Source: Pleomorphovibrio marinus
GTDB lineage: Bacteria; Bacteroidota; Bacteroidia; Cytophagales; Cyclobacteriaceae
DNA length: 64,000 bases
Direction of reading: 5' to 3'
Assembly: GCF_003347495.1 (NCBI RefSeq)
Contig: NZ_QCXY01000001.1
Location: forward strand, 992,001 to 1,056,000
Below are positions 34,077-42,360 of this stretch, piece after piece. Both the position numbers and the translations under genes were made by a program. The notes below the pieces were generated by a model, which had not been told where the DNA came from, did no database searches, and worked only from the letters and a program-made list of their open reading frames with translations. Position 1 is the stretch's first letter; each line of letters begins with the position of its first letter.

Positions 34077-35423
34077 TTATAGCAGCTCATTTGCCAGGTT
34101 TGCCAACTCTGACCTCTCCCCTTTTTCCAGCTTGATATGAGCGTAAAGGGGATGGTTTTTCGCACGGTCAATCAAGTATGACAGTCCGTTACTTTGGCTA
34201 TCCAGGTAGGGTGTATCTATCTGGTACACATCGCCTGTAAATATGATTTTGGTGTTTTCCCCAGCCCTGCTGATGATAGTTTTTATTTCATGTGGGGTAA
34301 GGTTTTGGGCCTCATCTACTATAAAGAAGATATTGGAAAGTGAACGACCCCTTATGTAGGCTAGGGGCTGGATTACCAGTTTTTCTTGATTTATCATCTC
34401 TGTTATTTTCTGGTACTCTTTGTCGTTTTCCTTATATTGATTTTGGATAAATTTCAAGTTGTCCCATAGCGGCTCCATGTAGGGGTTAAGCTTGGATTTT
34501 ATGTCTCCGGGAAGATACCCAATATCCTTATTGCTCAAGGGTACGATAGGGCGGGCTAGAAATATCTGCTTAAAATCCCGTCTTTGTTCTAGTGCACCTG
34601 CTAGAGCCAGAAGAGTCTTACCTGTGCCTGCCACTCCTTGAATAGAAACCAATTTAATTTTTGGGTTCATGATGGCATGTAGGGCAAAAGTCTGCTCCGC
34701 ATTTTTAGGCTTTATGTTATATGCACTCCTCTTCTCGATCTTTGCCAATATATTTTCTTCGGCATCGTAATATGCCAACACCGATTTGTTGTTGCTTTTT
34801 ATGATAAAAAACGTGTTGGGATCCTTTTTTTTCCTTCCTAAAATTAATTTGGCATCGATTTGTTGACGGTCATAGAGTTCGTTAATGATGTTGGGATCCA
34901 CTTCCTCCATCACCCGTTTGCCCGTATTTTCTAATTCAGATATGTTTTTGATTTTTCCAGTCTCATAATCTTCGGCGAATATATCCAGTGATTTTGCCTT
35001 TAACCTCAGGTTAATATCCTTGCTGACAAGGATAACTTTTCTCCCTTTTTCGGATTGCTTTAAACTTAATGCAGCATTTAGGATTTTGTGGTCGTTTTTT
35101 TCTTCCCCAAAGATATCATTGGCGTTTAGGCTATTCTGTGGGTTCATCAAAACCTTGAAATTTCCCTTACCCTTTCCGTTGAGAGGAGTCCAGTTTTGGA
35201 TCATGTGATCCTTGGAGATGTTGTCCAGCAGCCTAATAAACTCCCTAGCTTCAAAATTCTTGGTGTCGTTCCCTTTTTTGAATTGATCCAACTCCTCCAG
35301 CACCGTAATAGGAATTACCACATCGTGTTCCGCAAAATTCATAATGGAGTTGTGGGCATAGAGAATAACCGAAGTGTCCAACACAAAAATCTTCCGGTCT
35401 TTTGTCGATTTAGCTCTTGGCAT
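34077..35423 (-). CDS. PIN-PhoH protein (PhoH2 type)
   Basis: A 448-residue fusion of an N-terminal PIN RNase-like domain (KIFVLDTSVILYAHNS, about residues 10-140, later acidic residues EARE and DxN-type) and a C-terminal PhoH ATPase (Walker A GVAGTGKTLLAL, Walker B FFIVDEAQNLTPHEIK, IIFTGDVYQIDTPYL). Such proteins are RNA helicase-ribonucleases. In actinobacteria they pair with an upstream antitoxin gene; no such small gene is seen in the 200 bases upstream here, so toxin-antitoxin function is not supported. Confidence 0.92.
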   Translation of the reverse strand: MPRAKSTKDRKIFVLDTSVILYAHNSIMNFAEHDVVIPITVLEELDQFKKGNDTKNFEAREFIRLLDNISKDHMIQNWTPLNGKGKGNFKVLMNPQNSLNANDIFGEEKNDHKILNAALSLKQSEKGRKVILVSKDINLRLKAKSLDIFAEDYETGKIKNISELENTGKRVMEEVDPNIINELYDRQQIDAKLILGRKKKDPNTFFIIKSNNKSVLAYYDAEENILAKIEKRSAYNIKPKNAEQTFALHAIMNPKIKLVSIQGVAGTGKTLLALAGALEQRRDFKQIFLARPIVPLSNKDIGYLPGDIKSKLNPYMEPLWDNLKFIQNQYKENDKEYQKITEMINQEKLVIQPLAYIRGRSLSNIFFIVDEAQNLTPHEIKTIISRAGENTKIIFTGDVYQIDTPYLDSQSNGLSYLIDRAKNHPLYAHIKLEKGERSELANLANELL

Positions 35424-35624
35424 ATATGAAAAGCAATTAACGTTAATATGGATAAGGTAATGAAAAAAATAGGCTTTTTCTACTTTTTAAACGTAGTAAA
35501 TATCATTAATTGTCTTTTTATCCTTATTACTTTGATTATCAATGTGATCATTTTTAATTTTATAAAGAGGGGGGTCCCTTTCCAAAAAATTGAAGCTGGA
35601 AGGTGAATAGGTAGCGTGCGGCAT

Positions 35625-36878
35625 TTATTCCCCAACTGCCCGGTTTTTCTTCTCCAGTTCGGATAAAAACTGGTCAATAGTACCCTGTTTCACGTGCGGC
35701 ATCACCACTATTTTGTACCAATTTGCCGGACCTTCGTAGGTATCAGCCACAAGGTAATATTTATTGGCCAGGAATGGGGATACATGATTGGCCTTGATGG
35801 CTATTATATTAAGGTGGGGATCCCTAAAAAAGCCTATGCCCATTTGGTCAAGGCGATTACAGATCCTTTCGGTGCGGTCACAAAGTGTATCCATCTTGTA
35901 CCTCCAGCCTTCTGATCCATGAATGTTCAAAATCATCCAAATGGAAATCGCATTTGCCCCGGACCGGCTTCCACTCAGGGTATAATCTTTGCCGGGTATA
36001 TATCTGGCTTCATTCGTTTTCACGTAGGAAATCAACCCTTTTCTACACAAAAAGATACCCGTCCCGTAGGGGGTTTGTAGCATCTTATGTCCATCGGCAG
36101 CAATGGAGGAAATGTAGGGATTTTCAAAAGTATAATCACTATTTTGGTTTGTAAATGGGTAAATGAAGCCTCCATAGGCAGCATCTACATGAATACGAAA
36201 AGGTAGGTTTTTGTCTGTAAAGTAGCTACCTAGCCTGTTGATGTCATCCACTGATCCAAACATGGTGGTGGATAGGTTTGCTACGATTATAAAGGCCTTA
36301 AAACCGCTGTTTATTGCAGCTTCCACTTTCTCTTCAAGACTGGATTGCAAAATCTGGCGATTTTCTTCATTTACCTTTAAAATGATGCTATTGAGGTTGA
36401 GCAGGTTTGCAGCTTTTGGCATGGAATAGTGTGCATCTTCAGAATAGATAAGGGCAATCTGCTCAGCCTTTAGCCCAAATTCACTTTCAAAATAATTCCT
36501 GAACATCCATATTGCCTGAATATTGGCTTCCGTACCTCCGGTAGCTACATACCCATCTTGCTCCCCTTTTTTGCCCTTGAAAATTTGTTCCGTAATTAGG
36601 TGGATAAGCTCCCTTTCGATTTTTTGGGTACCTTTAAATACCTCAAGGACTGATTCTTCACTCAGGGTGTGTACACCTATATGGTTAGGGTTGCTTACCA
36701 AGGCTGACATGAAGGGGGCATCTTTTAAAAATGGCGCATCTGGATAAAATTCAGTAGGGTCTAAATAGGTGCCAGGTATTCCGAGAATGGGTTTATCGCC
36801 CCTATAGTCCATATTTTCGGCCAATGCCTCAAAGATGATTTTCTTTATCCGTTCATGTGAAAGTTTCTTCCAGTACAT
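35625..36878 (-). CDS. PLP-dependent decarboxylase (group II type)
   Basis: A 417-residue fold-type I pyridoxal phosphate enzyme. Landmarks are VATGGTEANIQAIW, IHVDAAYGGFIYPF, and the PLP Lys265 in AADGHKMLQTPYGTG. Length and motifs suit the tyrosine/aspartate/glutamate decarboxylase group (MfnA-like), but the substrate is not clear. It is the last gene of a minus-strand run, 32 bases after aroE. With phosphosulfolactate synthase three genes upstream, cysteate or a related amino acid would be a possible substrate, which is a guess. The phoH gene begins 200 bases further on. Confidence 0.85.
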   Translation of the reverse strand: MYWKKLSHERIKKIIFEALAENMDYRGDKPILGIPGTYLDPTEFYPDAPFLKDAPFMSALVSNPNHIGVHTLSEESVLEVFKGTQKIERELIHLITEQIFKGKKGEQDGYVATGGTEANIQAIWMFRNYFESEFGLKAEQIALIYSEDAHYSMPKAANLLNLNSIILKVNEENRQILQSSLEEKVEAAINSGFKAFIIVANLSTTMFGSVDDINRLGSYFTDKNLPFRIHVDAAYGGFIYPFTNQNSDYTFENPYISSIAADGHKMLQTPYGTGIFLCRKGLISYVKTNEARYIPGKDYTLSGSRSGANAISIWMILNIHGSEGWRYKMDTLCDRTERICNRLDQMGIGFFRDPHLNIIAIKANHVSPFLANKYYLVADTYEGPANWYKIVVMPHVKQGTIDQFLSELEKKNRAVGE

Positions 36879-36910
36879 TGAGAAATTTTATGGGGAAAAT
36901 CTGCATTAGG

Positions 36911-37651
36911 TCAATTCCAAATTTTCCATGCTGCCTCCGCCTGCAAATGCAGCATTTCCAAACCATTTTTCACCACAGCACCCTTAGCCTCCAAAGTTTT
37001 CATCAAGTAGGTCTTTTCTGGGTTATATACAAGATCATACACCCTGTGCCTATCATTGATATATTGAACAGGAATAGCAGGCATGGATTCAACGTTGGGA
37101 AACGTACCCAAAGGGGTTGTGTTGATAATAAGGGTATATTCCTCAAGGATTTCCTTATTATCCAATAAATCCATATAACTAATTACGTCCATTTTATCCA
37201 AATCGTTTCGGGAAACCCTCAAAAAAGGGATTTTAAGGTCCTGAAGTGCCTGTACTACGGCACGGGAAGCCCCCCCTGTTCCGAGTACAAGGGCTTTTTG
37301 CTTAATCTGGGGCAGCCAGTTTTGTAAGGACTCTTTAAAGCCAATATAATCTGTATTAAAACCAGTAAGTCTACCAGTGGAAATTTTAATACAGTTCACG
37401 GCGCCGATAGCCTCGCATGCCGGATCCAATTGATCCAGGTAGGGAATTACCTCAACCTTATAGGGAATGGTCACATTCAACCCCAATAATCCCTTTTCCT
37501 TTTTCAAAAGGATCGGAAAAGCATCGATATTTGGAAGTTCATAAAGTTCGTATTGCCTGTCACTCAGCCCCTCTTTTACGAATTTTTCCGAGAAATACTT
37601 TTTTGAAAAGGAATGGGAAAGGGGGAATCCTATCAATCCGTATTTTTTCAT
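36911..37651 (-). CDS. aroE: shikimate dehydrogenase
   Basis: Reduces 3-dehydroshikimate with NADPH in the shikimate pathway. At 246 residues it has the short-type length. Landmarks are GFPLSHSFSKKYF (shikimate-binding Ser), GLNVTIPYKVEVIPYLD (catalytic Lys), GFNTDYIGF, and the Rossmann loop LGTGGASRAVV. Its ATG lies exactly at the edge of two tandem repeat units. Without them it would start 2 bases after the stop of the DUF368 gene. Confidence 0.95.
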   Translation of the reverse strand: MKKYGLIGFPLSHSFSKKYFSEKFVKEGLSDRQYELYELPNIDAFPILLKKEKGLLGLNVTIPYKVEVIPYLDQLDPACEAIGAVNCIKISTGRLTGFNTDYIGFKESLQNWLPQIKQKALVLGTGGASRAVVQALQDLKIPFLRVSRNDLDKMDVISYMDLLDNKEILEEYTLIINTTPLGTFPNVESMPAIPVQYINDRHRVYDLVYNPEKTYLMKTLEAKGAVVKNGLEMLHLQAEAAWKIWN

Positions 37652-37809
37652 ATGTTTATAATTTCTTTTCAGCGGTCATATAGCCTGCCCCTGCCTGCCC
37701 CGAACTTGATTCGGGGAACTTGTTTCGGGGGAATCTCGCAACGATAATCATCCCAGTGTGTGACGTGCTCGTCATGCCCTGACTGCCGTCAGGACAGGCT
37801 CGATTTCAT
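37652..37809 (-). repeat. TTCAT-bounded repeat unit B1
   Basis: A 158-base unit, bounded on the plus strand by TTTCAT on both sides. On the minus strand it begins ATGAAATCGAGCCTG and ends GAAATTATAAACAT directly before the aroE ATGAAA. It contains two hairpins: TGACG-TGCT-CGTCA (37761-37774) and CCTGAC-TGCC-GTCAGG just beside it, plus GC-rich blocks with CCCCGAA/TTCGGGG. Confidence 0.85.
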
Positions 37810-37955
37810 GTGTTTATAATTGATTTTTATTTGCCACATAGCCTGCCCCGGACTCGCTTCGGGGGAATCTTGCATCTCCCCGAGAGCTATCGGGGCATCT
37901 CAGTGTGTGACATGCTCGTCATGCCTGACTGCCGTCCTGGCAGGCTCGATTTCAT
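37810..37955 (-). repeat. TTCAT-bounded repeat unit B2
   Basis: A 146-base unit arranged head-to-tail with B1. Same outer blocks, with CCCCGAGAGCTATCGGGG in the middle. The small hairpin reads TGACA-TGCT-CGTCA (37908-37921), a G-U pair when read on the minus strand. Its right border is TTCAT at 37951-37955, 2 bases before the stop codon of the DUF368 gene (37958-37960). Confidence 0.85.
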
Positions 37956-37957
37956 AG

Positions 37958-38893
37958 CTACTCCTGGGTCATGTTATATGCAATCCTTTCAATACCTACT
38001 ACCAAGATCACTCCCACAAAGAAAGCCAGAATCGCCATCAAAAACTGAGGCTCCATCCCTCTTTCTGCCAAATAATGGTGTGGCCAAATATTTTCGGTTA
38101 TAAAAGGTTCCTGTATGCCTTTGCTGGACATGCGGTAACTTAATACTTTTTTCCAGGGCCAGATTTTATTGATACTGCCCAGCATGAACCCTGAAAGAAA
38201 TGCTATTGTAATGGAATGAAAGTTTTTCAACAACCAATAAATGACCCTGCTGAATGTGAGCAAACCTATGATGCACCCCAGCCCAAAAATCCCCAAAATG
38301 AAAATGTCCCTTTCATTGACGGCAGATAATATATTTTCATATTGTCCTAAAATCAGAAGGATAAAACTTCCGGAAATACCCGGTAAAATCATTGCAGAGA
38401 TAGCGATACTACCCGAGATAAGGGTAAACCACCAAGTATCGGGGGAACTAATGGGGGGTAACTCGGTAATGAGATAGGCCAAATACGCCCCTAGGGGTAT
38501 TACAAATATGGCAAGGAAGTTCCACTTTTGTATATCCCTTAAAATGATGATTGCACTGATCAGAATCAGGCCACAAAAAAATGCCCAAAGGGGTATAGGA
38601 TGATTTTCCATCAGGAAAGTGATTCCTTTTGAAAGGGTGAAAATACTGGTAAAGATTCCTAATAGTAGGGTTAGGAGGAAATGTCCGTTTACATGTATCC
38701 ACAGTGCTTTTATTCTTAAGGAAGTAAGAAGGCGTAGCGCCTCTAGGTCAAAAGACCTGATACTTTCCAAAAGATCTTCGTAAATTTTTGTAACTAAAGC
38801 GATAGAACCACCTGAAACCCCAGGTACAATATCGGCTCCTCCCATTCCCATTCCTTTTAGATATAAAAGGATATAATCTACTAGCCTCTTCAT
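37958..38893 (-). CDS. DUF368 (PopT-type) polyprenyl-phosphate transporter
   Basis: A 311-residue inner-membrane protein with about 8-9 hydrophobic helices. The family motif appears twice, GMGGADIVPGVSGGS at the N-terminus and MILPGISGSFILLILGQYE in the second half, as expected for an inverted-repeat transporter. DUF368 proteins have been shown to act as undecaprenyl phosphate translocases (PopT), returning the lipid carrier for cell-wall synthesis. It is located between phosphosulfolactate synthase (39 bases) and aroE, on the same strand. Confidence 0.9.
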   Translation of the reverse strand: MKRLVDYILLYLKGMGMGGADIVPGVSGGSIALVTKIYEDLLESIRSFDLEALRLLTSLRIKALWIHVNGHFLLTLLLGIFTSIFTLSKGITFLMENHPIPLWAFFCGLILISAIIILRDIQKWNFLAIFVIPLGAYLAYLITELPPISSPDTWWFTLISGSIAISAMILPGISGSFILLILGQYENILSAVNERDIFILGIFGLGCIIGLLTFSRVIYWLLKNFHSITIAFLSGFMLGSINKIWPWKKVLSYRMSSKGIQEPFITENIWPHHYLAERGMEPQFLMAILAFFVGVILVVGIERIAYNMTQE

Positions 38894-38932
38894 GGATTCC
38901 GATTTGTTGACGGTTAAAATGGAACCTGGATA

Positions 38933-39700
38933 TTATTTTTCCAGGTTCAGAAAATGATCAAAAGTATCTCCTCTAAGGCCCAGCCTTAAGGTTTCCAATG
39001 GTATAAACTCATTTGGTGCGATATTGCCGAGGTTAACATTGGCGCCTATGAGTTTAATAAACCAAACCTGCTGCTCTTTTTGGGGAGCTTCCCATATAAT
39101 TTTCTCCTCAGGGATCTTGGTCAATATTTCTTCCACCAGCCCCTGCCTTACTTCTCCAGAGTCCCTAAAAAGCCCTACAGTTCCTCCTTCTCTGGCTTCG
39201 CCTATTACTTTCCATGCTCCTGCATCCAATTCTTTTTGCATCTGTTCTATCCATTTATAAGGAGGGATAATTTTTGCGGCATCCTTGGATCCCACCTCGG
39301 AAAGCACAGTAACCTGCTGGCTAAGCATGCTGATATATTCACACTTCTTCCTGTGGTCAAGTACAATGGAGCCATCAGATACTTCTGCAAAGGAAAGATC
39401 ATAGGTATCTAGCAAGGCCCGATAATCTTCAAACTGGTTTCGAATTAAAAAGGCTTCAAAAAGTGTCCCTCCAAAATAAACAGGAATTCCTGCCGAACGA
39501 TAAATTTCAATTTTTTCCCTAAGGTTTTTTGTGACATATGAGGTGGCCCAGCCCAATTTCACGATATCGACAAAATCACCGCTGGTTTGCACAAAATCTT
39601 CCACTTCCCTTAGGCTAAGTCCCTTATCCATGGCCATGGTAAAACCAGATGATCTAGGCTTGACCGTGCGATCCGGGATACTTTTCAGCGCATAGTTCAT
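38933..39700 (-). CDS. phosphosulfolactate synthase (ComA family)
   Basis: A 255-residue TIM-barrel enzyme that adds sulfite to phosphoenolpyruvate. Landmarks are VDIVKLGWATSYV, PVYFGGTLFEAFL, AEVSDGSIVLDHRKK, VLSEVGSKDA and WKVIGEAREGGTVGLFRDSG, all from the ComA family. In archaea it starts coenzyme M synthesis; in Bacteroidota sulfolactate may instead feed sulfonate metabolism such as cysteate or sulfonolipids. The other ComB/ComC enzymes are not in the window. It is on the same strand as DUF368, aroE and the TPR protein. Confidence 0.88.
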   Translation of the reverse strand: MNYALKSIPDRTVKPRSSGFTMAMDKGLSLREVEDFVQTSGDFVDIVKLGWATSYVTKNLREKIEIYRSAGIPVYFGGTLFEAFLIRNQFEDYRALLDTYDLSFAEVSDGSIVLDHRKKCEYISMLSQQVTVLSEVGSKDAAKIIPPYKWIEQMQKELDAGAWKVIGEAREGGTVGLFRDSGEVRQGLVEEILTKIPEEKIIWEAPQKEQQVWFIKLIGANVNLGNIAPNEFIPLETLRLGLRGDTFDHFLNLEK

Positions 39701-39738
39701 TCAATGATACTTTTATTAAAACAGATAATTTGGATAAA

Positions 39739-41151
39739 TTATTTGGTAAAATCGCTTTTGTACTGATTGATGATTTTATAAATGGCCTTTTGGTGTTCTA
39801 GTTCAGGCATCAATTCAAACAAAATCACGTGTTTTTCAAAGTCCAAAGTTAATGCATTTTCTAAATATGAAAAGGCTTCCTTGTATTTACCTGTTTTTAT
39901 CAAATATACCACTAGCCTGTAATATAGCTCCGGCTCTTCGGGAAGTTCTTCCATTCCCTCTTTAATTACGTCTTCAGATTCTTCAAAACGGTTCTGGTCA
40001 AAATAGATCAAAGAAAGGTTCACATATGTCTCTAAAATCCCTGGTTCCAGGTTAATGGCCTCCTCATAGGCTTCAGAACTGGCTTGTAAGTTGCCCAAAT
40101 TGTATTCCGCATCAGCCAATCCCACCCAGTAGTTTGCGTTTTCGGAAGTGAGATTTATCGCTTTTTTGAAATAATGTATGGCTTCAAAGAATTTGTTCTT
40201 TTTCAACATGCACATCCCTAAACCAAACCAGGCATCGTCATATTCCGGATCCAGTTTTGCCGACTTCTTAAAATACTTAAATGCCATCTCAATTTGATCC
40301 AGCTTCTCGTAGGTGGCCGCAAGGTAACAGCAGTTTTCGGCATTACTCCCTTCGCAGTTTATGGTGTTCTGATAGGCCTCCAATGCCTTTTCATACTGCT
40401 TGGTGTTCATTAAGGCGTTGCCCAAATTAAAATAGGCGGAAGCAAAACTGTCATCAATTAGGAGGGCATAATCATAGGCATGAATGGCTTTTTCATATTC
40501 GCCCATTCGGTTATACACCACCCCTAGGTTGTACCAAGCTCCCGAATTATATGGATCCTGATCAATAAAATGTTGGTAAAACTGAAGAATTTCGTCAAAA
40601 GAACCTTCCTCCTCAGTAATCATGGCCAACTGAAAAAGTGCGTCTTCATGATTAATTTTCAGGATTACGGCTTTTTTGTAGCAATCAATTGCCTTTTCAT
40701 TGTTTCCTTCCGCCCTGTAAAGGTTTCCGAGCAAATAATGCACTTCAGCACTATCCTCAGCTATGGGGAGGTATTGTTCTAGCAAACCTATGGCATCTTG
40801 ATGCTGTCCCATCAGGGTATAGGTATTGGCCAATGCTAAAATTACTTCCTCGTTGTTGGGGGAAAGGTTGTTCAGGTTTTCCAGAATATCCAATCCCTCT
40901 TCCAAATCATCCAAGTAAATAAGCGCCTGTGCCTGCATAAGCTTAAACTCCATGGAAAAAGGAAATTTTTCAAGGGCTAGCTCACTGGCTTTAAGTGCTT
41001 TTTTGAATTTTAAATTATCCAAATAGAACCTAATGATATCTTCAAACTCTTCTTCCCCAAAGAATAGGTCAAGATTGGTTCTAAGGGATTGCTCGAACTT
41101 CTTGACTAATGCCCTCTCCTGCTCTGAGTGATTATCATAATCTCCTGTCAT
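39739..41151 (-). CDS. tetratricopeptide repeat protein
   Basis: A 470-residue protein made almost wholly of TPR motifs, about twelve in tandem (for example AWYNLGVVYNRMGEYEKAIH, AYFNLGNALMNTKQYEKALE and AWFGLGMCMLKKNKFFEAIH). No signal peptide or membrane helix is visible, so it is likely a cytoplasmic scaffold. The function is unknown. It lies 38 bases upstream of the phosphosulfolactate synthase gene and heads that run of genes; it may be a conserved neighbour of DUF368 and aroE. Confidence 0.88.
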   Translation of the reverse strand: MTGDYDNHSEQERALVKKFEQSLRTNLDLFFGEEEFEDIIRFYLDNLKFKKALKASELALEKFPFSMEFKLMQAQALIYLDDLEEGLDILENLNNLSPNNEEVILALANTYTLMGQHQDAIGLLEQYLPIAEDSAEVHYLLGNLYRAEGNNEKAIDCYKKAVILKINHEDALFQLAMITEEEGSFDEILQFYQHFIDQDPYNSGAWYNLGVVYNRMGEYEKAIHAYDYALLIDDSFASAYFNLGNALMNTKQYEKALEAYQNTINCEGSNAENCCYLAATYEKLDQIEMAFKYFKKSAKLDPEYDDAWFGLGMCMLKKNKFFEAIHYFKKAINLTSENANYWVGLADAEYNLGNLQASSEAYEEAINLEPGILETYVNLSLIYFDQNRFEESEDVIKEGMEELPEEPELYYRLVVYLIKTGKYKEAFSYLENALTLDFEKHVILFELMPELEHQKAIYKIINQYKSDFTK

Positions 41152-41259
41152 CAGCGCTCTTTTTAGTTGTTAAATAAACCATCCTTAATCAGATGGCCTA
41201 TTATCAGGTAAGATAATAAATTTTATCAGCAAAACAAGTTGCTTGATTAACGCCCTGCC

Positions 41260-42225
41260 TTAATCTTTGTTGTCAAATGCCCATTTAAGGGTTTCAGCTA
41301 GGGGCGTATATTCATAGGGTAAAACACGTCCAGATTTGCGGTTGTCAAAGGTGAAGTTCATCTGCGAAAGCAAAGCGGATTGTTTGTTTAGGGAAACAGG
41401 AAAAGTGCCAAAAAAATTGGTGATCCTTGAAAAAAACAAGGCTGCAGCCAATAACCCCTTAGTGAGAGGTTTGTGTGGAGCCTTTTTTCCGGTAACCTTG
41501 GCGATTTCCTCAAAGAACTTCTTGTAGGGAAGGCTTTCTTTGTTGATAATAAATCTATTGTTCCAAGTTCCAACCTCAGCGATTTTAACCATTATTTCCG
41601 CGGCATCCCTGATATCTATGTAGTTAATACTTCCTTGAGGGAAGTAACTTATCCCTTTGAAAACATAATCATAAACCATAGTACTGGACCTGTCGTCCTT
41701 GTGCCTGGCCAGCAATACAGAAGGGTTGAAAACCAACACCTCCAGGCCTTCTTGCGCACCCCGCCAGACCTCCAATTCTGCCAAGTGTTTGGATATCGCA
41801 TATGGGGTGTTTAGCTCTGAGGTTACCCACTTGTACTCTTCATCAATTAACTGGGTATCAGGATCCTTTCCAAGGGCAGCTACCGAACTGATGAAAACAA
41901 GCTTTTTTGGGCCATTCTCCAGCATGACGTTTACCAAGTTTGCCGTGCCTTCAGTATTTACGGTCAGCAGTTTTTCTTGATCCCTATTCTTAAAGGAAAC
42001 TAGGCCTGCCACATGCCAGACCGCGTCTATGCCGACGGTCGCATCCTGAAGCGATTGGTAGTCTGTAATTTCCCCTTCGTGCCAGGTAACCTTACCCTCG
42101 ATATCCTGAACCAAGCGATTGCTGCTTTCCTTTCGCCTGAAACCATGAACCTCATGGTTTACGAGTAATTCTCTAATCAAATAGCTGCCCAACAATCCCG
42201 TGGCACCGGTTACTAAAACTTTCAT
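41260..42225 (-). CDS. NAD-dependent epimerase/dehydratase family protein
   Basis: A 321-residue extended short-chain dehydrogenase. It has the nucleotide motif VTGATGLLGSYLI at the N-terminus, VAGLVSF, a Ser in FISSVAALG, and the catalytic YAISK near residue 145. It resembles dihydroflavonol reductase-like and nucleoside-diphosphate-sugar epimerase proteins; the substrate is unknown. The start codon lies exactly at the edge of a repeat unit. Without it the ATG would overlap the stop codon of the CpsB-like gene (ATGA). Confidence 0.88.
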   Translation of the reverse strand: MKVLVTGATGLLGSYLIRELLVNHEVHGFRRKESSNRLVQDIEGKVTWHEGEITDYQSLQDATVGIDAVWHVAGLVSFKNRDQEKLLTVNTEGTANLVNVMLENGPKKLVFISSVAALGKDPDTQLIDEEYKWVTSELNTPYAISKHLAELEVWRGAQEGLEVLVFNPSVLLARHKDDRSSTMVYDYVFKGISYFPQGSINYIDIRDAAEIMVKIAEVGTWNNRFIINKESLPYKKFFEEIAKVTGKKAPHKPLTKGLLAAALFFSRITNFFGTFPVSLNKQSALLSQMNFTFDNRKSGRVLPYEYTPLAETLKWAFDNKD

Positions 42226-42360
42226 ATGTTTATAATTGTCTTTTCAGTGCTCATAACTTTCCCCCCACTTGTTTCGGGGGACTCGTTTCAGGGGAATCAC
42301 GCCACGCCCCGATAGCTATTGGGGCGTGGCGTGTGTTGCTTGTGTCATTCTCGTTTTCAT
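42226..42360 (-). repeat. TTCAT-bounded repeat unit C
   Basis: A 135-base unit. On the minus strand it starts ATGAAAACGAG, overlapping the TGA stop of the upstream gene, and ends GACAATTATAAACAT before the epimerase ATGAAA. Its centre is a large hairpin (CACGCCCC, AATAGC loop side, GGGGCGTGGC) not seen in other units. The small end hairpin is not preserved here, though the TGCT loop sequence remains. Confidence 0.8.

Noticed and set aside
34077-35423. PIN-PhoH protein as part of a toxin-antitoxin pair
   Set aside because: No small antitoxin-like gene is present upstream (35424-35624); only the fusion protein is seen.
37656-37775. A 39-codon open frame on the minus strand inside repeat unit B1 that ends within AATTATAA before aroE
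   Set aside because: The same frame is broken at different points in units B2, D1, D2, D3 and A, while the hairpin stems are preserved, so the repeat is structural rather than coding.
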